Below, one piece after another: positions 10,741 to 21,431 of a stretch of 64,000 bases of DNA. A program made the translations under genes and the position numbers. Position 1 is the first letter of the stretch; each line of letters begins with the position of its first letter. The notes under the pieces were generated by a model, which saw nothing but the letters and a program-made list of their open reading frames with translations, did no database searches and had not been told where the DNA came from. Source of the DNA: Hygrocybe punicea (lineage: Eukaryota > Basidiomycota > Agaricomycetes > Agaricales > Hygrophoraceae); contig OY744465.1 of NCBI GenBank assembly GCA_963556145.1, positions 2,480,001-2,544,000 of the forward strand. Direction: 5' to 3'.

Positions 10741-11940
10741 AAAAGCACTGTATTATTATATACATGCTGGTATGGGTTTTTGTGGGTTTACCCACTTGGC
10801 ACTGGTGAAGCACCCACCTCCCTGTAACCTCATGAACATAGCCCCGACATCAATTGATGCTGATGTAGAGGCTCCAGATTGTGTGGATCCATATCCCCTT
10901 CATATCTGACACCGTTCCTGTCCATTCCCATTCCCATATCATCGATTCTGCTCTTTTCTATCAATTCTGCTCCAGATTTCACCTATGGAATTGTTCCTGC
11001 TGGCAATGCAATGTCCCTAATGACCCAGAATCAGTACATATATAGTTGTATATCATATATCATTATTTCCCGTCTCCTAGTACATAGCACCATTCCTCCT
11101 ATCCTCCTCTCCACTCGCCCCCTATCACTTACAGCCTTCGCTTGTAGCACATAGTTACCATAGCACAGGATCCCTCACAGTAGTATAAAAGTAGCACATT
11201 TACACTACAAAACCATATAGAAATACAGATACCCAGACATGCATATAGAAACCTCTTATCGTCCTGTCTCATTTATACTTGCCTTTGTCCTTTCCCCCAC
11301 ACTCTCCCTCTGATTCCAGAACCCCTGGATTCGGGTTGGATTGATTAGACTTCTCTAAAGAAACTGATTCCTCTGATCACTTTCTAGCTGATCACCCCCT
11401 TCTGTAGATTCCTCATCCGGGTCTACAACAGAACTTGCTGTCACACCAAGCTGCATGTTCACAAGGTGTTAGCCAGAGGTGGGGTTTTCTGTTGGAAAAG
11501 CGAGTGAAGAGTTTAGAGAAACAGTTTGGTTATTTGGAAAATTGGATTTCAGGTTTGGACAATCATGTTGCTGGTTTAGAGTAGAGTTCTCCTTCCTTTT
11601 GATTTTCTTTTGATTTTATTCTTTATATTTTCTGATTCCATTTGATCTTTTTGTTTGATTTCACTTTTTCTTTTTCTTCATTCACTCCCCCCCCCTTCTC
11701 CTGACTGGGACAGTCAGATTTCAGTGACCAGGAGGATGATACGCATGCTGCATGTCTGAGGTCTGATTCACACATTTTACCTATTTTTATTAGTTAGTTT
11801 TTGTTATGTACTTATTGTAGTACAACAAGTACAAACAAAAAGGATTGGATTCCCCCATTTCCCCCATCACAGTTGAGCTTGGAGCCTCCCTTGGATCAGC
11901 ACTTGCACCCCACACTTAGAGACTCTCTCTGTGTATCACT
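10741..11940. other. Between composite block and copia: no recognisable gene
   Basis: There are pyrimidine-rich stretches (11080-11320, 11590-11700) and no coherent coding frame longer than about 90 codons. Neither transposon ends nor RNA genes were recognised. Confidence 0.4.
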
Positions 11941-12175
11941 GCCAGGATAGGGGATTTTGATTCTGCATCGATGTACGTTTCTAACCCTAGATCCCGAAGC
12001 ATGGCTAACATCTGTCTCTTCCACGGCATCCAATTGTTCCCCTTTAGTAACTTAATTGGGTAGGATCCCAATGTGTGTGTGACTTCATCCATCACAGTTG
12101 GCTAGTATACAAGGTGGTAACGCGATGTTTGGAGGTGTGTGATCATGTTTCCATTACAGCTGTTCACTGTGTTCA

Positions 12176-12190
12176 GGGCTCATAACCTAT
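12176..12190 (-). promoter_or_regulatory. Copia primer-binding site, half-tRNA type (truncated copy)
   Basis: Directly after the LTR the minus strand reads ATAGGTTATGAGCCC. Its complement GGGCTCATAACC is the anticodon stem-loop (CAU) of methionine tRNA. This indicates priming by a half-tRNA, as known for Drosophila copia and yeast Ty5. Confidence 0.65.
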
Positions 12191-12427
12191 TGGAATATAT
12201 GGTGCAGTGGTTGTTGACCGCTAAGATATTTATGTAGAATTAATTATATTTGCCTCTCTCTGAGAGGGTATTTATACTACTTTCTAAATCTACTAGAAGT
12301 TTCTTGTAGTGAGTAGAATAACTGCTGCACTTCAGCATTATTCATTGGACAGGCATGTTTGAGTTCCAGGGTCACGTGATATGGATTACTAATCCTTTCC
12401 GCGACTATTCGGCCACTATTCCCAACA
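12191..12427 (-). repeat. Copia LTR (shared, 237 bp)
   Basis: On the minus strand it starts TGTTGGGAATAGTGGCCGAA at 12427 and ends TATATTCCA at 12191, giving TG...CA termini. It is about 85-90% identical by eye to the LTR at 21432-21671, so the element is not recent. The pol stop codon (12416-12418) lies inside its first bases. Confidence 0.85.
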
Positions 12428-12438
12428 CTCCCCCTTGG
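12428..12438 (-). promoter_or_regulatory. Copia polypurine tract
   Basis: The minus strand reads AAGGGGGAGTG immediately before the TGTTGGG start of the 3' LTR. Position and composition fit the plus-strand primer of a Ty1/copia element. Confidence 0.7.
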
Positions 12439-13557
12439 TCGAATACTCTTCGACTCGTTCCGGGTTGTGGTAAACATTGTCCATGTATTCTGTTACGTGT
12501 TCCACTCTTTCCCATTCCTCTCTGGTCAATAGACCAAGTTCAGCTGTGAACTTTGCGTGAAGCAGGCGAGGTAACCCTTTTGTAAATATGTCCACTAGAT
12601 TTTCTTCAGAAGGAATATATGTGACTTTGAGAATACCAGACGCGACGTGATCTCGTAGGAAATGTAGATTGATATCTATATGCTTCGTCCGTGCATGGAA
12701 TTCCAGGTTGTGTGATATAGCAATCACGGCCTGATTCTCGGATCATAAAATCGATGTTTTGTCCGACCGTAGGTCCAATTCCTTCAATAAGTTTCTATGC
12801 CAGATTAACTGCTTCGTGGCATGAGTAGTGGTGACATATTTCGCTTTGGCTGTTGACAATGCAATCGTGCTTTGCTTCTTCAAGCTCCAAGCCATGGCTC
12901 CCCCTGCGATCGTGAACACATATCCGCTAATGGATTTCCAGTGCGGGTTGGATCCCCAATCGGCATCGATGTAATGAATGGTTTCTGTCGTAGTCCGTTG
13001 GTCCTTTCCGCCGTATGTTAGTTCATAATCCATTGTTCCCTTTAGATAGCGGAATATTCTTTTGAGTGCTGTCCAGTGTTCTGGACTCAGGTTCCGTGTG
13101 AATTGTGCAACAGTTACAGTTGCATACATGATATCGGGTCTTGTTGCATGCACAGCATACAAGAGCTCTCCAACTCATGTTGCATACTCGATCGAGGTGT
13201 GTTTCTGCTTGTTCTCGTTGGTTTCAGTTTCGTTTATTCATAGAACCACGTTCTGGTCCATTGGGGTTGATACCAGCTTGGCATCCTTCATTCCGGCCTT
13301 CGCGAGGATCTTCCGGATATAGCGGCTTTGTGATAGAGTGACCTTCCATTGTTGGCGGTCTCATTTGATATGGATTCCGAGCAGTAACGTTGGCTTTCCG
13401 ATGACCGTTACTGTGTATTTTTCTTTCAACTGGTTGATTACCTGCTGATTCATTGCTCGGTTGTTTGCGTAAGCCATGAGGTTGTCGACCCATATGAGTA
13501 CGATGGAAAAGTTTCACCTTCCTGATAGTAGTACGTGCAGTAGTCGGTCCACAATCT

Positions 13558-16500
13558 TGTATAACTAGGCAATGGCACAGATACTCCGTGGATATGAGAA
13601 GCCCAATCCGTATCCATATCCATCAAAATCCGTATCCATCGATCCGCCAGGCACGGATTTTCCCACGGATGCAAAACTCATGGATACGGATCAGACACGG
13701 ATATGGATCCAAATATCCGTGTGTATTCACTAGTTCGACATAGCTATCCAATTATTATTTTTTGGGATTGTATCCCATCCCTCTTCAAGCCTGTCCTCAT
13801 CTATCTCAGCCTGCTGGGCAATGGATTTGATGTCGGATGAGTCAATGAACCCCAGCTTGCTCCAGACCCCCAAGCACAAGACTGCCCGGGTAGTCTGGGC
13901 TGTCATCCGACTTCGAGTGTGGCTGAGAACTAACCGACCCTGGCTGAACGATTGTTCAACATCTATAGATGTCGCTAGATTCGAAATTGATGAGAATTAC
14001 TGGAAATAGATGATGAGATCACTCACCAGGGATTGACAAATAGTCAAGTGCCATTTTTGATAACTTTGGGTACATAGATCGCCGCTCCGTCCACCACATC
14101 AAAGCATCCCTGACGTTTTCGATGTCAGTGCTAAGATAGCGGTCAATCTCGTCCCGCAACTCCGAGGGTTGGGGTGCCGATAGGGCCTCTAGGTTGTCAA
14201 AGATGTTGTTGGATGTATTCTGTGAGACCATAGAGGGTTAATGCTAGACTACAATAATAATGACCACTTACTTTGTTATTGGTGGTAGTCTCGACAGGAT
14301 TTGCCGGCATGTCCTCGGCACTGTAAGATTTCTTGAACCGGTCTCGAAGCATGGATTCTGCAGTCTTGATCCATTCAGGTTCCCATCGGGCCTTCTTAAA
14401 ATACGCGAGTTTGTGACGAGGGTGAAGAACTGCAACAAGTAAGATTAGGTCAGACAATGGCAACGGCACTCACTCATAGCAATACAATACACTTCTGAAT
14501 GATCCGTTGCCGTATAATACTTGTTCATGATGGTCTTTGCGATAGATGCAGCAGCTCGAATGGGGACGCTGAGGCTACAACTAAGCGAGTCTGTAGTTAG
14601 TCGTTCATCAATTAAGTCCATGGCCAGGATGACTGTGGCCAGATTCGGTGTTCCTCGTGAAAAAAAGAGTGTTGCGTCCTTGAAAACCTGCAAAGACAGC
14701 TGTATCATTGAATTAACAAGAGAAATAAATGACACACCTTCAGTATTGCATGTAGTTGTTTCAATATGTCCCAATCGGCGTTGCTAAGTTCAGATTGGCG
14801 TAGATTGGTTTTTCTGTCCGCTGTTATCTTGTCAATCGCACTCTGATACTGGATGGCGAAATCGATCATGTCAAAGGTCGAATTCCAATGGGTTGTGATG
14901 TCCCGAGACATTATACAGTCAGAGAGCAGGAGATCCTTGAGGATTGCATGCCAGATGGGAAGAATGAGTGTCATGGAGTGTATGATCTTGAAGGCAAGCT
15001 TTCGAAGCTATGGAGAGATGAGACAGGTGGGTGTGAGGCATGAAGGAAGCACACACTTTCACGAGCAAAAGCTGGATTGGGCGGATCTCCGCCTGCAGGT
15101 GAGCACATTCTTCCTCACTCAACACCTCTTCCCAGCGGTCATCGAAATCCTCATCCTCCTCCTCTTCTTCATTGTCGCACTCAGCCCTAGTTTGCAACTC
15201 CTCTTCTTCAAGACCCTCTGCCAATAAATACAACTCTCTGTCTAACGAATCAACTGGGTTCTTCCCTTTCTTGGGTATGTCAAACTGCCTCAACATCATC
15301 TTGGCTACAAGGTTGATGATGTGCAGGAAACATCGTGCATGAGCATCTTGACCATTGTAGCCATCAAGCATGAATTCCAGTTCCTCAACCATGGTATCGT
15401 TGGATGTGGCATTTTCGCATGTTAAGCACAAGACCTAGGATCAGTGAGTCCCACTGATCTTTTGAGATAATGGTACTGACCTTCTTTTCAATGCCAAACT
15501 CCTCAACCACGGTTTGGAACACCTTGGCCAAGTTCACACTGGAATGGGACTACCAGGCATCAACTTCAACTCCTCACATCGCCGATCGCAAAACTGACAT
15601 ACCTTTGCGACCTCAACCATATCCATCAGGAATGACAACAATTCACCTTTCTGCTCGAGATGGACAGTCACACCTTTGAAGGCACGATGGTTTGGGGAGG
15701 TCCAGCAATCAGTACTGTAGCTGAGTTTTCCCTCGTAGTCCTGTCGAGTTCATGAATATCAGCGGCTACTCATGGGAACTTAACTGACCTGCAGCATCTT
15801 TGCGATCCGAACACGTGTGCGAGCAAAGACATGTCGCACATCCCACAAAACGGTGCTTGGTGATGGCACATAGTATCCTGGACGACCGGTTTTCATCAGG
15901 CATAAAAAACCTGGATCTTCAACAATCTGAAATGGGCGCAGGCTTTCGGTTACCCAGCGAACAATCACCATCCTTGTCTTAGGTCAATAAATGCTCACAA
16001 TCAGTACGTCCTCGATGACATACCTTGTCTCGGTCTGGGTGTGCTGACGATGTGAATAGGTGACGACAGCTTTATTCTTTTCTCAAACATTGTCGTTATC
16101 GTGCCATCTCGAAGGACACTCCCAACAATCTTTTCGTGGACCTCTTGTGAGTTTTTCACGCTACTTGCTGCCTTCACCGTGTCCTCACCAAAACACCGTT
16201 TGGCATGTTTAATTAGATTACTTGTCGATGCATCACGATCTAGGAAACGGCGCATGGAACCACCACAGCCTTTGGCTAGGCACCAAAATATGTGGCTGCG
16301 CTGCCCATCCTTGTAATCTATTTTGGGCAAGGGCTTGAAAAATCCATATATGGGTGCCCGCCATTTTTTCTGCATCCACTCTGTGCCACCATCAGCTAAT
16401 TGATGCCTGGTGCTGATGATGACATACCTAGCTCAAACTCGGACTCCTCATTCTCATTATCCGAGTCATTGGAATCCTTTGCACTCGCACTTGCATCAAC

Positions 16501-16910
16501 ATCGATCACATCAGGGGTCACAACTGACTCCGAGGAAGCAGCCAGGGTAGAAGTACCTAGGCTCAGTGCACTCCCTGCATGATCAGAACTGGCTGTCGTC
16601 CATTGACGCTTGGCCTCCTTCGGGGGTTTTTTGTTTTTTCTCTTCGGTGGCATCAGATTGAGAGATGTTGGGGTTCACTTCGGAGTTTGAAGGATATTGC
16701 ATGCATAATATCAATAACAAATATGAGACAATTCTATACTGTATGTACTGTATCTCGTATGTGAGTATTCAGATTATTTAGTGGTCCCTTATGTATCTAT
16801 ACCCACGGATCCACAGATCTCACTAGTCCCGATCCGTACCCGTACCCGCACGGATACAGATACCCACGGATACGGATTTATCCGTATCCGTGCCATTGCC
16901 TATGTATAAT
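13558..16910 (-). mobile_element. hAT transposon with transposase, inserted in copia pol
   Basis: The element spans 13566-16902 (3337 bp). Terminal inverted repeats are TAGGCAATGGCACAGATAC on the left and, as reverse complement, TAGGCAATGGCACGGATAC on the right. Flanking 8-bp duplications are TGTATAAC (13558-13565) and TGTATAAT (16903-16910), one mismatch. Subterminal regions are rich in ATCCGTATCC/ATCCGTGG words in both orientations, as expected for transposase-binding arrays. It carries one spliced transposase gene on the minus strand. The smaller element at 770-1743 has the same end type and is a probable non-autonomous partner. Confidence 0.93.
13730..16653 (-). CDS. hAT-family transposase with BED-like zinc finger, probably intact
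   Basis: This is a cut-and-paste DNA transposase of the hAT family. The first exon starts MPPKRKNKKPP (basic, then acidic and serine-rich). After an intron (about 16383-16429) the frame continues with a C-x4-C...H-x3-C zinc finger (FWCLAKGC, NLIKHAKRC), probably BED-type. Further landmarks are LMKTGRPGYYVPSPST, LSYSTDCWTSPNHRAF, an acidic loop near 15180, THWNSTFDMI, and HPRHKLAYFKKARWEPEWI. The C-terminal dimerisation domain (MYPKLSKMALDYLSIP) is joined, by an intron ending AATCTAG near 13980, to ATSIDVEQSFSQGRLVLSH. The stop is TAG at 13730-13732. At least six introns are needed. I saw no forced frameshift or internal stop, so this copy may still be functional, but I have not traced every splice site. 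Confidence 0.75.
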
Positions 16911-16956
16911 GAAATTCCTTCATCGTGTTATCGAAATCCGTGTTCCATACGTTTCC

Positions 16957-18275
16957 GGCTTGCCTAGTGTTGGGGAAGTTCGGTTTGGTCCAGTTTGGGG
17001 CCTTTTTGCCCAAACCGGAAACCGAATGGTCCGGTTTTCCACCCAAAGTCCCCAAACCAGACCGAAACCGATGCAAACGGTTTGCATCGGTTCGGTTTCG
17101 GTCCAAACGCGGTCTGAACCACGGACCGCTAGTGCTCAGTGCCCCTGCACCATTCTGACCTCGCAACAGTGCTGCGCACGTCAATTGACGTGGCCAGCCT
17201 GTTTGCGAGGTGAGATTGGGGTGCTGGGGTGCTGGCACACCCTGCGCCGGCATTGAGCCGCACGCGGGCTTCTCCATGGGTGTCCCGATGCGTCACACGC
17301 GTTGTACATGCGATGTGGGTTGACCGCGTTGGCCGTTTTCGGTGGACGCGTGATGGTGGTGGTGGTGGTGATGGTGGTGGTGCCCCACGCGTCATACGCG
17401 TTGTGCACGCGACGACGGCTGGGCCGCTTTGGTTGTTTTCGGCGGACGCGTGGTGGTGGTGGCATAGGAGCCTCTTCGTGAGGGTGTCCGGACGCGTCAT
17501 ACGCGTTGTACACACGACGATGGCCGGGTTGACCCCGCGTTGGCCTTCCTCGGTGGTGTTAGTGTTGCGTGGTGGTGGTGGTACGGTGCCGCGTTCTATA
17601 ATGGACGAATAAATCAGTGAAAAAATGAATAAAGGTACATACCACGAAGGAGCGGGGTGGATGCACCACCCCTGCTGCTCTTCCACCTTGTTGACTCCAC
17701 CCCATTCACGTACGTTTGGCGCGCGTTTTGAACGCGTTTGGCGTGGCGCTGGGGGTGGGCCGTGGGCGTTGCTGTGGGCGCGTCCGGCGTGGCGTTGACG
17801 GTGGTTGTAACCATCGCCGTTGTCGTTGCCGTTGTCGTGGTCGTTGTCGTGGTGGTGGTGGTGGTGGTGGTGGTGGCCGTGGTGCATCAACCTGTAATTT
17901 GTAAATGCGTTAGTTAAGTTCGAATAAATAAAAATAAAAAACATACGCGGGCGGCAGGGAGTACCCCGCCGCCCGTTTTGTCGACCTCGGGTGCTCCATC
18001 GTCTTCGTTTGGCGTATATCAGGGGTGTTGTTGGTGGGGTTGGTGACTTTGGGTGACTTTCGAAGTCAGCCATGTAGCCGACTTTGGACTGTCGGTTTGC
18101 GGTTCAAACTGAGTTTGAAACCGTTTCAGCCCGCGGCCAAATCTCCAAACCGGAGACTGAACGGTTCGGTCTCAGCCGAAATTTCCCAAACCGAAACCGA
18201 AAACGGCGGTTTCGGTTCGGTCTAAACCGGGTTTGGGTCGGTCTGAGACCGAACTTCCCCAACACTAGGCTTGCC
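16957..18275. mobile_element. Non-autonomous hAT-like element (1303 bp) in copia pol
   Basis: The element runs 16965-18267, flanked by exact GGCTTGCC duplications (16957-16964, 18268-18275). Terminal inverted repeats of at least 20 bp begin TAGTGTTGGGGAAGTTCGGT at both ends and are followed by subterminal arrays of AAACCGAAACCG words in both orientations. There is no transposase. The interior has long GTG/GGT runs (17350-17460, 17830-17880) and three diverged copies of a unit containing ACGCGTCATACGCGTTGT. The ends resemble those at 21924 and 27675 only in the first eight bases, so the mobilising transposase is unknown. Confidence 0.9.
17129..18073 (-). other. Spliced low-complexity gene-like unit inside the element
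   Basis: The minus strand holds two exon-like ends directly before splice donors: a G-G-G-V-L-P-A-A-R frame before GTATGT at 17946-17941, and A-A-G-V-V-H-P-P-R-S-F before GTATGT at 17642-17637. The introns have CTAAC or CTGAT branch-like words and TACAG or TATAG acceptors. Between and after them lie H/P/R-rich frames and a tandem peptide repeat containing V-V-(C/A)-x-T-T-R-M-T-R. No known domain is present. It may be a real but rapidly evolving transposon gene or a by-product of repeat composition. Confidence 0.35.
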
Positions 18276-21200
18276 TGAGACCATATATAGGGCATATGAG
18301 GCGGCAAACCCGTCCGGTTCCATCCTCAAATTCCGCCGGCTGCTTCATGTACAGCTCCTCCTTCACCCATCCGCTAAGGTATGCGCCTTTGATATCCATC
18401 TGCTGGATATCCCAATCCTTGACTGCGGAATATGTGAGCAATGTCCGTAATGTCTCGAACCGCATCACAGGAGCGAATGTTCCGGTTTCACTGAAATCCA
18501 CTCCGGGCTTCTGTGAGAACCCCTGGGCTACTAACCGGGCCTTGTGCCTAGCGATTGCACCTATCTCATTGCGTTTCCGGTGGAAAACCCACTTGCTTCC
18601 GATGGCTTCCCACCCCTCCGGTAAGTCTATGAGTTTCCAAACACCCATTTCCTGTAGCTGATCAAATTCCTCTTTCATCGCTACCTTCCAGTTCTCCCAA
18701 TCTACGGCTTCCCTGGCTTCCCTTAAATCCCATGGGTCCTTGTCAGTGAGACTGCTATCCTGCTGCATTGTGCTCAAGAACGCATATGCTATGGTTGTTT
18801 CTGCGCTGACTTTTTCCTTTTGTTTCACTGCGGATGATTCTGTTGGTCTCCGTACATCAAGCGGTTCGCGTATCTCACGTTGTGTCAGTTGTGCATGTGG
18901 GTTGTTTAACTGTCGGTAGTCATGGTCGACTCCTCGTGTTGCTCTCGGTGGGTATGTTATTTTGTTTTCCGGTCTGCGAATGGCCCTTTCTGGTGCCATT
19001 ACAGTGGGTTCTGGTGATTCCGTTGCGGGTTCTGGTGGTTCCGGAGTTTGCGAGTCATCGGATTCACTCTGCTCCCCCTTGAATTGCAAACCCGGTAAGT
19101 CGGATACAATCCAGACTTCCTGCAACGCCCCATCCTTGTGAAATGCAACATTCTGTGACGTTTTAACAGTCCGCGTTGCGGCATCGTAGTATCAGATAGC
19201 CTTCTGCGACTCCACAAATCCTATGAACTTCATCTTAGCTGATCACAGTGCCAGCTTCGATCTTTTTCTGCCTTGATATAAGACCCAAACATCACATCCG
19301 AACTCCCAGAAATGCGATACGTCTGGCTTCTTGCCAGTCCAGGCTTCATGCGGAGTCATTCCATCTAGAGCCTTGGTGGGGGATCGGTTTCAAATGTATG
19401 CCGCATGTGCAACGGCTTCCGGCCAAAGGAATGCAGGCAGGTTTTTAGCAATCAACATCGCGCGGGCTAACTCCAGTAACATGCAATTAAATCTTTCCAC
19501 CATTCCATGTTGTGAGGGTGAGTAAGGGGCCATTGTTTTGATGACAATTCCCTTCTCCGTTGCCCATCTCTCGACTTCCTTGTTGACGAGTTCTTTTCCG
19601 TTATCAAACCGCAAATATTTAGGGTTTCGATCGAACTTCTTTTCAATCATGTTAACATAAGCCTTGATGCATTCTGTCGCCTGGCTTTTCCGTTTCATGA
19701 ATAAAGTGGTTACAGTGCATGTCGCGTTGTCCGTGAATGAGATATAGTATTTCGATCCTCCAATAGACTCTACACATGCTGGGCCCCAGACGTCGCTCAA
19801 AGTCCGCTCTCCGGCAACTTTGGATCGTCCATCAGCCTCTTTCGGAAATGGCTGGACGGCTTGCTTTGCCTGAATGCAAGCCTCACAGGTTCGGGAAGGG
19901 ACACTCCCTTCATTGATTTCTAGACCCATGACTAACCCCTTTCTCTGCAGGGTCTCAAGTCCGCTCATTCTGATGTGTCCGTATAGGCGGTGCCATTCGT
20001 CCCAAGTCATTTTCTTTGGTTTGGCTATGTTTGCCTTTTCCGGCGTGCGGGATTGTGCTTGGGCATTCAAACGGTATAGTCGTCCGTCTTTCCGACCTGT
20101 TCCAACAAGTTTATTCTCCTTTGTATAGAGCCTGCATATTCCGTTGCGGAAGTTAACCCATCCGCCACTTTCATTGAACTGGCTAAGCGATAGTAGCAAG
20201 TTCCGTGACTCCAGTACATGTAGTACATCTCGTAGCTGGTGCTGTACGTCCTTTCTGTCCACTGTGAAGTGTAAGACGATGGTTCCGCAACCAAGAGCTC
20301 GAGCAGCTACCTTTCCTAGTCCTTGAACGGTAGCTTCATCCAGAGTTTTGTACGTGATAAATGCGTTTCGGGAATTGCTGATGTGACTTGTCGTTCCGGA
20401 ATCCAGTAACCAATCGTAGTTTGAAATATTGTCTGTATTCACTGCATATGCTACGTCCTGTAACATATTATTGACATTGTCCGCAGCTTGATTCGATCGG
20501 TTCCATTGGTTTCCACCCTTTCCGGCGCCCTTTCCTTTCCCTTTTGGCTTTTGCCCTTCCTTTCCGCCACCTTTAGACCAGCAGTCCTTCGCCATATGTC
20601 CCTTCTTGTGGCAGTTGAAGCATTCCATTTTGGAATCAGCCACTTTCTGCTTTCCATTACCCTTTCCATCGTGCTTTCCGGTGAACCTCCCGTGCATAGC
20701 AACGTTGTTAGGATCTCCGCTGCGCTCACGGCGCCTGCGGTCTTCCTCCAATATGATCGCGACTAGCTCATGTGACGTCAGTGACGTTCTGTCCTTCTTC
20801 GAGCCTAAATACGCTGATGTATACAAGTCCCAACTTTCCAGTAAGGAGGATACAAGTATCATTGCAAAGTCTTCATCGGAAACGAGGCTTCCCATCAAGT
20901 GGAGTTCCTCCTGTAGTTTCTGGAGCTTCGATATGTGCTCGATTAGGTCGAATCCTTCTTTGGCAATCGACCGGTACAATGCGTGTCGCGTCGCTAATAT
21001 TCCGAGCTTCCCCCTGGATTCCTTTACCAAGGTTAGCTGCTTCCACATCTCACTCGCCGTGTGTGCGCCAATGATATGTATCATTTCTGCATCGCCAATT
21101 GTGAGCTCGATCTGCATCCTCGTCTTGGTGTCTCCGCCGCACCATTTCTTCATCGCCTCGGATTCCTCTGATGTTGGATGGGATGCGTCCGCCAGGACAG

Positions 21201-21416
21201 GGGCCTTTGATTCCGCATCGATGTACGTCTCTAACCCAAGATCCCAAAGCACGGCTAACATCCATCTCTTCCACAGCATCCAATTGTTTCCCTTCAATAA
21301 CTTGATCCGGTATGATCCCGATGTGTGCGTGACTTCGTCCGTCATAGTCGGCTAGTATACGAGGTAGTAATGCGATGTTCAGAGGTGCGTGATCGTGTTT
21401 CCGTTAAAGCCGTTCA

Positions 21417-21431
21417 GGGCTCATAACCTAT
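21417..21431 (-). promoter_or_regulatory. Copia primer-binding site, half-tRNA type
   Basis: The minus strand reads ATAGGTTATGAGCCC next to the LTR end at 21432, identical to the site at 12176-12190. It is complementary to the anticodon stem-loop of methionine tRNA. Confidence 0.65.

Larger units (their letters stand above)
11941..12427 (-). mobile_element. Truncated second Ty1/copia copy: LTR, primer site and gag start
   Basis: Reading on the minus strand, the LTR 12427-12191 is followed by primer-binding sequence (12190-12176), a short leader and a gag start codon at 12092. The peptide start (MDEVTHTLGSYPIKLLKGNN) matches the gag start of the complete copy at 21345. Homology ends near 11941 after about 50 codons. 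The same LTR also serves as the 3' LTR of the complete copy, so two elements lie head-to-tail sharing one LTR, a usual product of LTR-LTR recombination or tandem insertion. Confidence 0.75.
12416..21345 (-). pseudogene. Copia gag-pol polyprotein, disrupted
   Basis: The start MTDEVTHTSGSYRIKLLKG is at 21345. The first 651 codons contain a UBN2-like gag, a CCHC knuckle (CFNCHKKGHMAKDC), protease motif LLDSGTTSH, the integrase HHCC zinc site and D-D-E residues (DVWGP, RFDNGKE, HGMVERFN). Reverse transcriptase follows from about 18950 (WKLIDLPEGW, GSKWVFHRKR, ARLVAQGFSQ). After the nested elements the frame resumes near 13557 and runs through RNase H (YIDADWGSNPHWKSISGYV) to a stop at 12416 inside the LTR. 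Defects are seven TGA stops (19390, 19243, 19192, 13361, 13238, 13175, 12743), a one-base frameshift near 13510, and a catalytic YVDD box changed to WVDN. It cannot encode an active enzyme. Confidence 0.88.
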
